Notes under the pieces: generated by a model
Databases searched by the model: none
Seen by the model: only the letters and a program-made list of their open reading frames with translations
Told to the model about the DNA's origin: nothing
In this document: piece by piece, positions 26,080 to 34,843 of the stretch
How the letters are laid out: each line of letters opens with the position of its first letter
Numbering within the stretch: the stretch's first letter is position 1
Source of the DNA: Bog-756 sp963737625
Lineage (GTDB): Bacteria > Actinomycetota > Acidimicrobiia > Acidimicrobiales > RAAP-2
Reading direction: 5' to 3'
Assembly (NCBI GenBank): GCA_963737625.1
Contig: CAVTTK010000001.1
Location: 186,001 to 250,000, forward strand
DNA: 64,000 bases
Translations under genes and position numbers: made by a program

Positions 26080-27642
26080 ATGGACAGGAGGATCGTGACG
26101 TCCGCACCGACCGTCCACCCGGACGTCAACTGGTTCGCCGTGCTCGCCCACCATGCCGCCCGGACACCGGACAAGCCACTCACGGTGTTCGAGGGTCAGA
26201 CGACCACCTACGGCGCAATGGCCGAGCGGGCCACCGATCTGGCCGGCGGCCTGGCCGAACGGGGCATCGGTGGCGGCGATGTCGTCGCTCTGCTCTCGTA
26301 CAATTGCCCGGAGTTTCTGGAGACGATCTTTGCCGCCAATTATCTCGGTGCCATCGCCATGCCGATCAATTGGCGGCTGGCGGCGCCCGAGGTGCGGTAC
26401 ATCCTCGATCACTCGGGAGCTCGTGCCGTGGTATGCGACGGGCCTCTCATCGGACTCGCCAATCAGGCGACCGAGGGCATCGGGGCCGACCTCGTGCGGG
26501 TCCGTGTGTCGCCCGAGATTGAGGACGGGTGGTCGTCCTTGGCTGAGCTTCGGGCGGCCCGGAAGCGGGTTCCCCGAGTCTCGGCGGCGGCCGACGACGT
26601 CCACCGTCTGATGTACACGTCGGGTACCACGGGGCGACCGAAGGGCGTCATGATTACCCATGCCAACCTGGCCTGGAAGAACCTCGCCCACCTCGTGGAG
26701 TTCGGCTTCACCGAGCATGATCTCGGGTTGGCGTGCGGCCCCATGTACCACGTCGGCGCGCTCGACCTCACCACGACCTCGCTGATCGCCGCCGGGGCGA
26801 CCGTCATCATTCACCGTGCCTTCGAGGCAAGCGAGGTGGTCGACGAACTCGAGCGTTCGCGGGTGAGCACGGTGTGGCTGGCCCCGGCCATGGTCAACGC
26901 CATCATGGCGTTGACCGACATCGACCAGCATGATCTGTCATCGGTGCGGGTGGTCATCAACGGTGGTGAGAAGATGCCCGTCCCCCTGATCGAGCGGATC
27001 CAGCGGACGTTTCCCTCGGCCTGGTTCGCCGATGCCTACGGTCTCACCGAGACGGTGTCCGGCGACACGTTCCTCGATCAGGACAGCATGATCACCAAGC
27101 TGGGTAGTGTCGGCCGTCCCTGCCTGTACCTCGAGCTCGACATCTGGGACGAGGCGGGGACTCCGGTGCGGTCAGGGGAGCGCGGGGAGATCGTGTTGCG
27201 TGGTCCCAAGGTCTTCAAGGGCTACTGGCGGGACCCCGATGCCACCGCAGAGGCGTTCGCCGGAGGTTGGTTCCACACCGGTGACGTCGGTGTCCGGGAT
27301 GACGACGGCTATCTCTACATCGTGGATCGGTTCAAGGACATGATCGTGTCGGGAGGTGAGAACATCGCCAGCTCGGAGATCGAGCGGGTCCTCTATGAGC
27401 ACGACGCAGTGCTCGAAGCGGCGGTGGTGGCCCGTCCCGATGATCGGTGGGGCGAGGTCCCGGTGGCCTTCGTCGTACTGCGCCCGGACGTCACCGTGAC
27501 GTCGGATGACCTTGTCGACCACTGCCGTGGCCAGTTGGCCCGCTTCAAGGTGCCCACGGCGGTCACCTTTCTCGACGCGCTGCCGCGCAACCCTTCCGGA
27601 AAGGTCCTCAAGCGCGAGCTCCGGGCGGGTGGTGACGGTTGA
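26080..27642 (+). CDS. AMP-forming acyl-CoA synthetase
   Basis: An adenylate-forming ligase of about 520 residues. Motifs in order are YTSGTTGRPKGVMI (P-loop-like), the YGLTET adenine motif, GGWFHTGDVG, DRFKDMIVSGGENI (hinge) and NPSGKVLKREL with the catalytic lysine. It activates a carboxylic acid to its CoA ester and is probably the entry step of the catabolic island. The start is uncertain: ATG 26050, ATG 26080 and GTG 26095 are all in frame. AGGAGG lies only three bases before the last, and 26050 has a GGGAG at good distance. No operator copy is seen upstream. Confidence 0.92.
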   Translation: MDRRIVTSAPTVHPDVNWFAVLAHHAARTPDKPLTVFEGQTTTYGAMAERATDLAGGLAERGIGGGDVVALLSYNCPEFLETIFAANYLGAIAMPINWRLAAPEVRYILDHSGARAVVCDGPLIGLANQATEGIGADLVRVRVSPEIEDGWSSLAELRAARKRVPRVSAAADDVHRLMYTSGTTGRPKGVMITHANLAWKNLAHLVEFGFTEHDLGLACGPMYHVGALDLTTTSLIAAGATVIIHRAFEASEVVDELERSRVSTVWLAPAMVNAIMALTDIDQHDLSSVRVVINGGEKMPVPLIERIQRTFPSAWFADAYGLTETVSGDTFLDQDSMITKLGSVGRPCLYLELDIWDEAGTPVRSGERGEIVLRGPKVFKGYWRDPDATAEAFAGGWFHTGDVGVRDDDGYLYIVDRFKDMIVSGGENIASSEIERVLYEHDAVLEAAVVARPDDRWGEVPVAFVVLRPDVTVTSDDLVDHCRGQLARFKVPTAVTFLDALPRNPSGKVLKRELRAGGDG

Positions 27643-27713
27643 GGATCACCGTGCTCCGTAGCGATAGTCGCCCTCGGGTTACCGCTGGCCGTCTTCCCGG
27701 TCGGAGTACATGC

Positions 27714-28256
27714 CTATTGACTGGTCTTGATCGATGCCCGCAGCTGGGATGAGGTGATCGACGTGCCCAGGGTCACGGTCACCGACGAGGTGACGGTCGC
27801 CGGCTGCACCTGGAGGTAGACGGCACCACTGAGCGGCGGCACCTGGGTGGAGGTCACGGTGGTGGTCGAGTTCTTGGCGAAGGTGGTGCCCACCTTGGTC
27901 CCGGTTCCTCCGCTGCACTTGCCCGATACCCAGGCCACCGCACAGGTGTACAGGGTAAACGTCGGTGAGCCCGACGAGGGTTTGGACACCGTCACCTTGT
28001 AGCTGATGGCCGACAGAGCGATGGTCCCGGTGTTGGTAACGGTGGACACCTGGTTGGTGTTGGTTGTGAAGGTCATGGAGGTGACGCTGGCGGTGGCAGC
28101 CCAGGTGCCCGAGGAGACCGACTCCGAGCCCCACGCTACGCCACTCACCTTCGTCGCCGCTTCAGCGGGAGTGGGAATGGCCAACCCGACGACGAGCAAG
28201 GCGGCCACCAGCGTGGCCGCCTTGCTCAGGACGCGGGTTCTCCGTCGTGATGCCAC
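27714..28256 (-). CDS. Secreted TasA/camelysin-like protein, smaller copy
   Basis: A 180-residue exported protein with a signal sequence (basic start, LVAALLVVGLAI core, PAEA-A cleavage) and a Ser/Thr-rich all-beta body. The segment after cleavage, SGVAWGSESVSSGTW, parallels the SGVATGSEAVTSGTL of the larger neighbour, so both probably derive from one SipW-dependent surface family. A Cys pair (YTCAVAWVSGKC) could form a disulfide. GTG start at 28256. It is the last gene of a sipW - tasA-like - tasA-like minus-strand unit. A fibre or surface-layer role is suggested by family only. Confidence 0.75.
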   Translation of the reverse strand: MASRRRTRVLSKAATLVAALLVVGLAIPTPAEAATKVSGVAWGSESVSSGTWAATASVTSMTFTTNTNQVSTVTNTGTIALSAISYKVTVSKPSSGSPTFTLYTCAVAWVSGKCSGGTGTKVGTTFAKNSTTTVTSTQVPPLSGAVYLQVQPATVTSSVTVTLGTSITSSQLRASIKTSQ

Positions 28257-28265
28257 TGCGCCTTG

Positions 28266-28937
28266 CTACGAGTTGGTGCTGGTGCCGAGGCGCTGCTGCT
28301 CGGTGAACGTGTAGGTCAGTGTGGTGGCCAGTCCCTGGACGGTGGGGCTGGGAGCCACACCGTTGGTGGAGGTCTCCGTCCCGGTCAGTCCCAAGCTCAC
28401 CTCGACGTGGGCCACCTGGCCGGTCGAGGCGGCCAGCGCCGGAATGTTGGACAGAGCCACCGCGGTGCCGGCCGTATTCATGGCGCTCACCTGCGTCGAA
28501 GCCAGGATTGGCGTGGAGGTCCCGGAGCAGGTACCCGTCGCCAGGGTCCAGGCCACCGAACACTGGGTGGCCGTCACGGTGAGTCCTTCACCCGAGGCGG
28601 TCCCATTGGTCAGGGCGTTGGCTGGGGCTCCGGCCACCCACAGGGTCATCCCCGCCGCGCTGGCCAGCGTCCCCGTGTTGTTCAGGTTGACGAAGACATT
28701 GTCGGTGTCCCCGGGGGCCATCTTGCCCGCGAAGTTAGTGAAGCCCACTCCCACATCGGGGCTGAGGGTCAGATTGAGGGTCCCCGACGTCACCGCCTCG
28801 GATCCGGTGGCCACTCCGGAGAGGGCGGCATAGACGCCAGCGGTGGTCAGGAGCCCCACCGAGGCAGCGAAGAGTCCGGCCAGGATGGTCCGGGTCGGTC
28901 GCTTGGTCTTGGTCTTGGTATGGCGGTGCTGGTTCAC
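28266..28937 (-). CDS. Secreted TasA/camelysin-like protein, larger copy
   Basis: A 223-residue exported protein. After a lysine-rich N-terminus the signal segment TILAGLFAASVGLLTTAGVY is followed by AALSGVATGSEAVTSGTLNL. This matches the SipW-cognate pattern, in which a GTL-type strand follows the cleavage site. The rest is Thr/Ala-rich beta sequence with a Cys pair (TQCSVAWTLATGTC) placed as in the neighbouring copy. The GTG at 28937 has AGAAAGAGA upstream. It lies between the signal peptidase gene and the second TasA-like gene, and is probably a biofilm-fibre or surface protein. Confidence 0.78.
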   Translation of the reverse strand: MNQHRHTKTKTKRPTRTILAGLFAASVGLLTTAGVYAALSGVATGSEAVTSGTLNLTLSPDVGVGFTNFAGKMAPGDTDNVFVNLNNTGTLASAAGMTLWVAGAPANALTNGTASGEGLTVTATQCSVAWTLATGTCSGTSTPILASTQVSAMNTAGTAVALSNIPALAASTGQVAHVEVSLGLTGTETSTNGVAPSPTVQGLATTLTYTFTEQQRLGTSTNS

Positions 28938-29000
28938 GGTCAGTCTCTTTCTCTGTATGGATGCTTCATGGATAGGGGACACGTGATGGAGACAGGTGCC

Positions 29001-29570
29001 TCAGGAGGCGGGACCTACGAAGGTTCGGCGTGGCCGAAGGATCCAGCGGGTGCCGGTAATGGCCACGGTCAGACCACCGAGGACGATCAGGAGCAGTTGG
29101 ACCGATCCCCGGAGACCGACCATCAGGCGGCCCACGAAAGGGACGGTGGTCACCACCCGGGGAACGGTTGCCGAGGTCAACTGGGCGTGCCAGGGATCGG
29201 GGAACCGGTTGGCGTCGCCTTTGGTGGTGATGACCGGAGCCATCCGGGGACCGGTGACCGACACGATGCGATGGGCGAACTCGACATGCTCTCCGGGAGG
29301 GGTGAAGAGCACGATCATTCCCCGGTGGAGGTCGGCCACGGGAACCGGCTCGGTGACCACCACCGAACCCGGCCCGTAGGTCGGGAGCATGCTGCCGGTC
29401 AGTACTGGCTGGACGCCCACGTGCAGGACCACGACAGCTAACGCCGCCGCCACGCAGCCGGCAGTCATAGCGCCCGCCAGGGGCAGGACCACGAGTCTGA
29501 TCGACCCTCTGATCCGTCGTGTCGTACGCCTCGAAGAATCTTGCACTCGACTGTATTCGGCCCGGCCCAT
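29001..29570 (-). CDS. sipW: SipW-type (ER-like) signal peptidase I
   Basis: A protein of about 190 residues with an N-terminal membrane segment and a C-terminal one. The catalytic Ser lies in VLTGSMLPTYGPGS. The general base is His in VEFAHRIVSV, as in the archaeal/ER-type Ser-His enzymes rather than the Ser-Lys bacterial LepB. TTKGDANRFPDP matches the conserved GDAN box. Its two downstream neighbours carry SipW-type signal peptides, so they are its likely substrates. The start is uncertain: ATG 29570 is given, GTG 29609 is possible. Confidence 0.85.
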   Translation of the reverse strand: MGRAEYSRVQDSSRRTTRRIRGSIRLVVLPLAGAMTAGCVAAALAVVVLHVGVQPVLTGSMLPTYGPGSVVVTEPVPVADLHRGMIVLFTPPGEHVEFAHRIVSVTGPRMAPVITTKGDANRFPDPWHAQLTSATVPRVVTTVPFVGRLMVGLRGSVQLLLIVLGGLTVAITGTRWILRPRRTFVGPAS

Positions 29571-29773
29571 CCGAAGCTTGAGCAAAAATGTCAACGGATG
29601 TTGTCGCACCCGGGTTGCCGACGACGGGCGCCGGCAACATCTGTTGCCGACGGGGTGGGCCCCCAGGTGGCCGAGCTGGTCCGGAAGCCTCGTTACCCCA
29701 GGCAGGGCAGGATTTCGGTCCGGGTCTCATGTCTGCCCCGGAAGGTGACGATAGGTGTCGTCAGAAGGGAACG

Positions 29774-31090
29774 ATGCTGATGCCCGACGTGGAGCCCACC
29801 TACACCGGCAACGAACGAGTGCGAGCGATCGATGATTCGGCCAAGACGTTGGCGGTCGAGACGGCACGTGCCATTGCTGGCCTGCTCATCGCCTTCGCCA
29901 TCGCGTGGTGGGTCAGCGACCGGTACGGGCTTCGTGGTGGGTTCTGGGGATTTGCCGCCAGTGCGTCCGTATTCCTGGGTGTGGCCCTCTGTGCGCTGAC
30001 CCTAACCAGTGGCCTGCCCATCCAGCGGGCCCTGACCGCCCAGCGTCTGGCCATCGCCTCCCAGAAGGCGCAGCTCGAGTCGGCAGCTTCGGGCCATCAG
30101 TTCACATCAGATCTGGCCGCCGCGCTGGAGATGACCGAACACGAACCCGATGTCCTCCAGGTGACGGGACGTGCCCTGGATCTGATCTCCGGGAGTCCCG
30201 GTGAACTTCTTCTGGCCGACTCCAGCCGCACTCACATGCATGAAGCGGCCGTCTCCCTCACGGCCGGGTCGCCGGGGTGCGCCGTCGGCTCACCCTGGGG
30301 TTGCCCGGCAGTTCGGAGAGGACAGACGTTGGAGTTCTCCGACAGCCACGCCCTGGCCACCTGTCCCCACCTCCAGGTGCGTGAGGAGGAGGTGTCGGCG
30401 TTGTGCGTGCCGGTCACCGTCCTGGGCACGCCCACGGGAGCGATCCACCTCACCGATCAGCCGGGTCACAAGTTTGATGGGTTGCAACGGTCCCGCGCCG
30501 AGGCACTGGCCACCCAGGCCGGCGCCCGCATCGGACTGCTCCGGGCCATGGCCACCAGCCAACTGGCCGCCTCTACCGATGCCCTGACCGGCCAGTTCAA
30601 CCGTCGGAGCATCGAGGAGGCCCTGCGCCGCCTGGACCACGAAGGCACTCCCTACGCGGTGGCCTTCGCCGACCTCGACCATTTCAAGATCCTGAATGAC
30701 ACGCACGGACATGCCGCCGGCGACCGGGCCCTCCGACACTTCTCGACCATCGCCGCGTCGTCGATCCGGACCGGGGACATGGTCAGTCGGTTCGGGGGGG
30801 AGGAGTTCCTGATCGTCTACGTAGGTTGTGATGTCACCGAAGCAGCGCCGATCGTGCATCGACTGCGCTCCGCACTCGCCGCGTCGATTGCCGCGGCGGG
30901 AGTTCCGCCGTTCACCGCCAGCGTGGGCCTGGCCGATTCGACCTACGGCACCGGTGCCGCAGAGATCATCGCCATCGCCGACGAGGGACTGCTCACGGCG
31001 AAGCGCGAAGGTCGTGACCAGCTGATCATCGCCTCGAGGCCCGACCCCACCCGCGGATCAGCGCTCAGCGGAACCGAACGGAGCGGCTAG
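29774..31090 (+). CDS. GAF-like/GGDEF diguanylate cyclase
   Basis: A 438-residue protein with two N-terminal membrane helices (about residues 25-75), a GAF-like sensor region, and a C-terminal GGDEF domain. The active site is FGGEEFLIVY, preceded by FADLDHFKILNDTHGH, so it should make c-di-GMP. The GAF-like part has a Cys/His cluster (SPGCAVGSPWGCPAV, ATCPHLQV) that could bind metal, heme or sense redox state; this is a guess. It is divergent from the SipW-TasA locus, which suggests c-di-GMP control of matrix. The ATG at 29774 follows AGAAGGGA. Confidence 0.88.
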   Translation: MLMPDVEPTYTGNERVRAIDDSAKTLAVETARAIAGLLIAFAIAWWVSDRYGLRGGFWGFAASASVFLGVALCALTLTSGLPIQRALTAQRLAIASQKAQLESAASGHQFTSDLAAALEMTEHEPDVLQVTGRALDLISGSPGELLLADSSRTHMHEAAVSLTAGSPGCAVGSPWGCPAVRRGQTLEFSDSHALATCPHLQVREEEVSALCVPVTVLGTPTGAIHLTDQPGHKFDGLQRSRAEALATQAGARIGLLRAMATSQLAASTDALTGQFNRRSIEEALRRLDHEGTPYAVAFADLDHFKILNDTHGHAAGDRALRHFSTIAASSIRTGDMVSRFGGEEFLIVYVGCDVTEAAPIVHRLRSALAASIAAAGVPPFTASVGLADSTYGTGAAEIIAIADEGLLTAKREGRDQLIIASRPDPTRGSALSGTERSG

Positions 31091-31172
31091 GGACCTCCGG
31101 ACCGCCCAGTCCCCACGGCGGAGAAACGAGCCCGGGTCAAGACAACGTGACGCGGGTGCCCTTCTGGCTTGG

Positions 31173-31892
31173 TCAGCCCGGCATGAAGTGGGACTCGTAG
31201 ACGTCAGCGAGCTCGTAGAGCGCCTGCTTCCCGTTCCCGTTGAACGAGGAGCCGTGCATCAAGGCCAGGGTCCTCGGATTGAGGTCGCCCAATGTTCGCA
31301 TGGTGTCGCCGGTGTGCGGGGCGAGGCAGGTGCTCCGGAACATCGCCTCGGCCTCCACCGCCGGCTGGACGATGTCGTCGGTCGTGAGGGCGGGCCCGTT
31401 GCCCAACCGGGTGAAGAGGTCGCCGCAGAACAGGGTGCCCGTGGTCTCCTCGTAGAGCACGCGTGCGTCCCAGCCGTGAGGGACGTGGGGTGTGTCGATG
31501 TGTCGGATCCGCATGGCCCCGAGTTCGATGACTTCATCGTTGGCCAAAGGACGGGGTGCCCGATCGGCCATTTCGTTGACGGAGACCAGGCACCCCAATG
31601 CACCGTGGGCGACCTGTGATCCCGGGGCAGCGGCGAGGAACTCATTCATGGCTCCGCACTCGTCCGACTCGACGTGACCGAAGGTGATCCAGCGCAAGCG
31701 CTCCGGTGGCATGACGCGGGAGATGGCGTCGGTGATCGACGAAAACATCGATCGGTGTCCGGTGTGGAAGAGGAGCGGTTGGTCGTCATCCACCAAGAAC
31801 TGGTTGAACGTGAAGCCGTCCGGACCAATGTCGGCCACGAGGGTGGACAGTCGGTAGATGTTCGGGGCGATCTCATCGATCGTTGTCGTCAC
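31173..31892 (-). CDS. ODP/flavodiiron-type MBL-fold protein
   Basis: A 239-residue metallo-beta-lactamase-fold protein. In place of the usual HxHxDH it has GHVESDE, the HxExD pattern of the oxygen-binding diiron proteins (ODP, FprA-like). DTPHVPHGWDARVLYEETT and LFCGDLFTRLG supply further ligands. It lacks a flavodoxin domain, so it could sense or reduce oxygen or NO with another partner. The GTG at 31892 is chosen for AAGGAG five bases upstream. Confidence 0.85.
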   Translation of the reverse strand: MTTTIDEIAPNIYRLSTLVADIGPDGFTFNQFLVDDDQPLLFHTGHRSMFSSITDAISRVMPPERLRWITFGHVESDECGAMNEFLAAAPGSQVAHGALGCLVSVNEMADRAPRPLANDEVIELGAMRIRHIDTPHVPHGWDARVLYEETTGTLFCGDLFTRLGNGPALTTDDIVQPAVEAEAMFRSTCLAPHTGDTMRTLGDLNPRTLALMHGSSFNGNGKQALYELADVYESHFMPG

Positions 31893-31983
31893 GGCAACTC
31901 CTTGGTCGGATTCGGGCAACGAAGACGGGCATCCGCTATCCGGCGAGGAAGCAAGAGTACAGCTGTGGTGGCGGACGCAGATC

Positions 31984-32751
31984 TCAGAAGGGCACGGCAG
32001 TGGCGAGGAGCCCGGTGCCCTGGCTCCGGGCTCCCACGGCCAGACAGAAATCGAGCGCGTCGAGCCGTATCAACTCGCCATCCTCGCCGGTCTGCCAGGT
32101 GCCGCCGGCAGGACCAGTGAGGACCAGGTGGAACGGCTGTCCGTGCCGGTCGGCCCACTCTCGCACCACGTCACCCACCAGACGGCCATCGTGCTCGGCG
32201 GTGAGCTCCATCGGTCGATCGGTGGCGCGACTGATGTCCAGCCGGTGCATCCACGTGTCCCGGGTGAAGATGGTGTCGACCAGAAATCCGAATGGCCAGC
32301 GCTCGTCTTCGAACGGTGGGTCCTGCTTCATGCGCACTGCCCAACGGAAGAAGGCCGGGGTTCGGCGCCGCGCCCGCACGGCTCGAGGGGCTACCACCGC
32401 CAATCGAGTGACTATTTCCTCGGGTGTGAGGCTGGCGCGTTCGGCTACCTGTGTTGCCGTCATCGCATCGATCATCTTGCCTCCGGAGCGCTTTGCCGCG
32501 GTACGGAAGTCGTGGACGAACTGTCGGTAGGAGGCCTGGGACTCCGCCATGGCGAGGACGTGACTGGCCATGGCGCGCACATCCCACAGGGCACAGGAGG
32601 TGGGGAGCGCCCACTCGTCCGGCGCCAGGTGGCGGAGGGAGTCGACCATGCGGGTGAACTCGACTTCCGCCAAGTCCATCGATGCGTCGTGTCCCAGGGA
32701 AGCCGCCACGCCGGCGTCACCCACTGTTATCGCCACGGCACGACCTCTCAT
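31984..32751 (-). CDS. Maleylpyruvate isomerase/mycothiol-dependent DinB-like protein
   Basis: A 255-residue protein of the mycothiol-dependent maleylpyruvate isomerase family. The N-terminal four-helix bundle shows PDEWALPTSCALWDVRAMAS and HVLAMAESQASY, typical of this group. Metal-ligand histidines are expected at HVLAM and in DTWMHRLDISRA. The second half is the family's small C-terminal domain. Such proteins use mycothiol as cofactor or carry out S-transfer, which points to an actinobacterium. The ATG at 32751 follows GAGG by seven bases. It is divergent from a TetR gene that may regulate it. Confidence 0.83.
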   Translation of the reverse strand: MRGRAVAITVGDAGVAASLGHDASMDLAEVEFTRMVDSLRHLAPDEWALPTSCALWDVRAMASHVLAMAESQASYRQFVHDFRTAAKRSGGKMIDAMTATQVAERASLTPEEIVTRLAVVAPRAVRARRRTPAFFRWAVRMKQDPPFEDERWPFGFLVDTIFTRDTWMHRLDISRATDRPMELTAEHDGRLVGDVVREWADRHGQPFHLVLTGPAGGTWQTGEDGELIRLDALDFCLAVGARSQGTGLLATAVPF

Positions 32752-32783
32752 GTATGAGCCTCGCCATTTGCGAGCTCAGAATT

Positions 32784-32817
32784 CCGAACACTGTCAGGAG
32801 TATCGCGCCATGTTCGG
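32784..32817. promoter_or_regulatory. Inverted repeat in a divergent promoter
   Basis: CCGAACA (32784-32790) and TGTTCGG (32811-32817) are perfect inverted 7-mers, 20 bp apart, located between the mycothiol-family gene and the TetR gene. This could be the operator for the TetR protein starting at 32831, though the spacer is long for a single dimer. Confidence 0.4.
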
Positions 32818-32830
32818 GTAAGGTCAAGGT

Positions 32831-33448
32831 GTGGCCACAACCCCTACGGCAGATCCGGTGCGTAGAGATCGCAGGCACCTGCGTCACGAGGCGACGAAGG
32901 GGGAGATCCTCAGCGCCGCCCGGGCGATGGTGGCGGACCACGGGCTGAACGGCCTCTCCCTGCGCTCCCTGGCCCGATCCGTGGACATGGAGCCCCAATC
33001 GCTCTACACCTACTTCGCCTCCAAGCATGCGGTCTACGACCGTCTCTTCGCCGAAGGGAACGTAGAACTGCTGGGCCGCATGAAGCGACTACGGCTGACC
33101 CACGATGTTCGCCAGACGCTGCACGACCTGGCCCTGCTCTTCATCACCTTCGCCGCAGAGGATCGCGCCCGCTACGAGCTGCTGTTTCTGCGCACCATCC
33201 CCGATTTCGATCCGTCAGCCGAGTCCTACGCCGTCGCCGAGGAGGTCTTTGCCCTAGGGCGCTCGATCTTCAGCTCGGCCGGCTTCGAGGATGACGAATC
33301 CTTCGATCTGTGGACGGCGATTGTCACCGGATTGGCCAGCCAACAGTTTGCCAACGACCCCACTGGGGATCGCTACATCCGACTGATCGACGGAGCCGTC
33401 GCCATGTTCGTCGAGCATGTCTCGGCCCGGTCGACACGAGAGGGCTGA
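32831..33448 (+). CDS. TetR-family regulator (WHG-type)
   Basis: A 205-residue TetR protein. The HTH is at about residues 20-65 (TKGEILSAARAMVADHGLNG, MEPQSLYTYFASKHAVYDRL), with a WHG/TetR_C-like ligand domain after it. It starts with GTG at 32831. Divergence from the mycothiol-family gene and an inverted repeat in the gap suggest it controls that gene and itself. The ligand is unknown. Confidence 0.88.
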   Translation: MATTPTADPVRRDRRHLRHEATKGEILSAARAMVADHGLNGLSLRSLARSVDMEPQSLYTYFASKHAVYDRLFAEGNVELLGRMKRLRLTHDVRQTLHDLALLFITFAAEDRARYELLFLRTIPDFDPSAESYAVAEEVFALGRSIFSSAGFEDDESFDLWTAIVTGLASQQFANDPTGDRYIRLIDGAVAMFVEHVSARSTREG

Positions 33449-33483
33449 GGTCCACGATCGCCCGGAGTTGGTCCCGGACCACC

Positions 33484-33520
33484 GGTCGGGTCAGGGCAAA
33501 CGTTTGACCCCGGCCCGACC
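33484..33520. terminator. Strong palindromic element between TetR and the copper locus
   Basis: The arms GGTCGGG (33484-33490) and CCCGACC (33514-33520) surround a perfect CAAACGTTTG core. Most of the 37 bases can fold into one long stem. It follows the TetR stop by 35 bp and could be its terminator. Equally it could be an operator for the copper-region gene at 33571. There is no T-tract. Confidence 0.4.
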
Positions 33521-33570
33521 ACGTCCTAGCGTCCAACCGGGTTCAGGTCGAATCCGGGGGAGGGCCATTC

Positions 33571-34839
33571 ATGACTGATGTCATCGACCGCGTCCACGGC
33601 GGCTCCGTCGACGGGATTCCCGAGTTCGAACTGTCTGCAGCGTTCGAACCTCGGCCGGCCGGGAGCGGTGTGGCACGGGTCGGGCCGGTCCAGGTGTTCC
33701 TGGCCATTCTCCTCGGATGTAACGGCGTGCTGCTCTTGGCCAACGTGAGCCACCTCTCCGGATGGAGGGCCGGGCTGTCGATGGCACTGGCCTGGATCCA
33801 GATCGCTCTGGCCGTGGCCTGTGTGGTCCGTTCGACCCGTCCGGTACTGGTGGTCACAGCCGTCGCATCGCTGCTCGGGGTGGCCGCGTGGTTGAGCGCG
33901 CACGGCGTGGCCGCAGTACCCAGCTCGGTGTTGTGGATTGGCGTCGGGTTGGCCGCCAGCTCGCTGGCGACGGCTGTCGTGCTGCTCCTCGTGCCGAGTC
34001 TGGGCACGAAGTGGTCCCCCTCGGCCCTCGTTCTGACCTCGATACTCCCAGTGGCCGTCGTGGTCATCACTACTGTGGCCCTCTTCGTTACTCCGACCGC
34101 TCCGGCCGTCGCCGCCCCGCATGCCCCCCAGAACTTTGCATCGGCATCGGCGGCGCTGGCGCTGAAGACGACAGTGCCGGTACCGGGGCAGAACTCCAAG
34201 CAGTTCAAGCAGATTCTGGCCGGCAACACCTCCGAGCAGAACGAGCTCAAGCCCTATGTGCCCCTCGGCGCTGCCGACCAGGCGATCATGACCCAGCAGC
34301 TCAGTCAGGCCCTGGCCGCAGCCGAGAAGTTCCCGACCGTGGCCTCGGCCAAGGCGGCGGGCATGGTCCTGGCCGGTGGTATGGCGCCGGGGGTCGGTGC
34401 CCACTACCAGGTCATCGGGGCCAGCGATCTCACCTCGTTGGACGGACAGTTCAACCCCCTGGAGCCGGCCTCCTGGATCTACGCCAGTACTGCGGACAAT
34501 GCCCCCATCGTGGGCGTCATGTACGAATCCCTGACCGATCAACCCCCGGCCGGGTTCGTCGGACCCAATGACCATTGGCACCGACACTCGAACGTCTGCG
34601 TGAAGTTCGATGCCGGCGAGATTGCCGTGCCCTTCGCCGCTGACCAGAGCGTGACGCCTCAGGAGTGTTCCGACGTCCATGGCCTCTTCATGAAGAAGAC
34701 CGTGTGGATGGTGCACGCCTGGGTCGTGCCCGGCTGGGAGAGCCCGCAAGGGGTGTTCTCCCACGACAACCTCCATGTCTACTGCCCGGGCAACACCGAT
34801 CTGGTCGACGCCATAGGTTTCTGCACGCGTCAGCAGTGA
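33571..34839 (+). CDS. Unknown membrane protein with His-rich extracytoplasmic domain
   Basis: A 422-residue protein with four to five membrane helices in residues about 35-185, then a large outside domain. The C-terminal region has a cluster of possible metal ligands: NDHWHRHSNVC, MVHAWVVPGW, FSHDNLHVYC. I do not recognise the family. It is followed within 5 bp by a CopC-CopD fusion and then a YcnI-like gene, so copper binding or delivery is the most likely role. The cysteines (SNVC, QEC, VYC, GFC) could form disulfides. GGGGGAGGG precedes the ATG. Confidence 0.75.
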   Translation: MTDVIDRVHGGSVDGIPEFELSAAFEPRPAGSGVARVGPVQVFLAILLGCNGVLLLANVSHLSGWRAGLSMALAWIQIALAVACVVRSTRPVLVVTAVASLLGVAAWLSAHGVAAVPSSVLWIGVGLAASSLATAVVLLLVPSLGTKWSPSALVLTSILPVAVVVITTVALFVTPTAPAVAAPHAPQNFASASAALALKTTVPVPGQNSKQFKQILAGNTSEQNELKPYVPLGAADQAIMTQQLSQALAAAEKFPTVASAKAAGMVLAGGMAPGVGAHYQVIGASDLTSLDGQFNPLEPASWIYASTADNAPIVGVMYESLTDQPPAGFVGPNDHWHRHSNVCVKFDAGEIAVPFAADQSVTPQECSDVHGLFMKKTVWMVHAWVVPGWESPQGVFSHDNLHVYCPGNTDLVDAIGFCTRQQ

Positions 34840-34843
34840 CCCG

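Noticed and set aside
25732..26931. Minus-strand 399-residue frame
   Set aside because: Antisense to the acyl-CoA synthetase; no recognisable domain.
28263..29441. Plus-strand 392-residue Gly/Arg-rich frame
   Set aside because: Antisense to the SipW-TasA locus; composition typical of a shadow.
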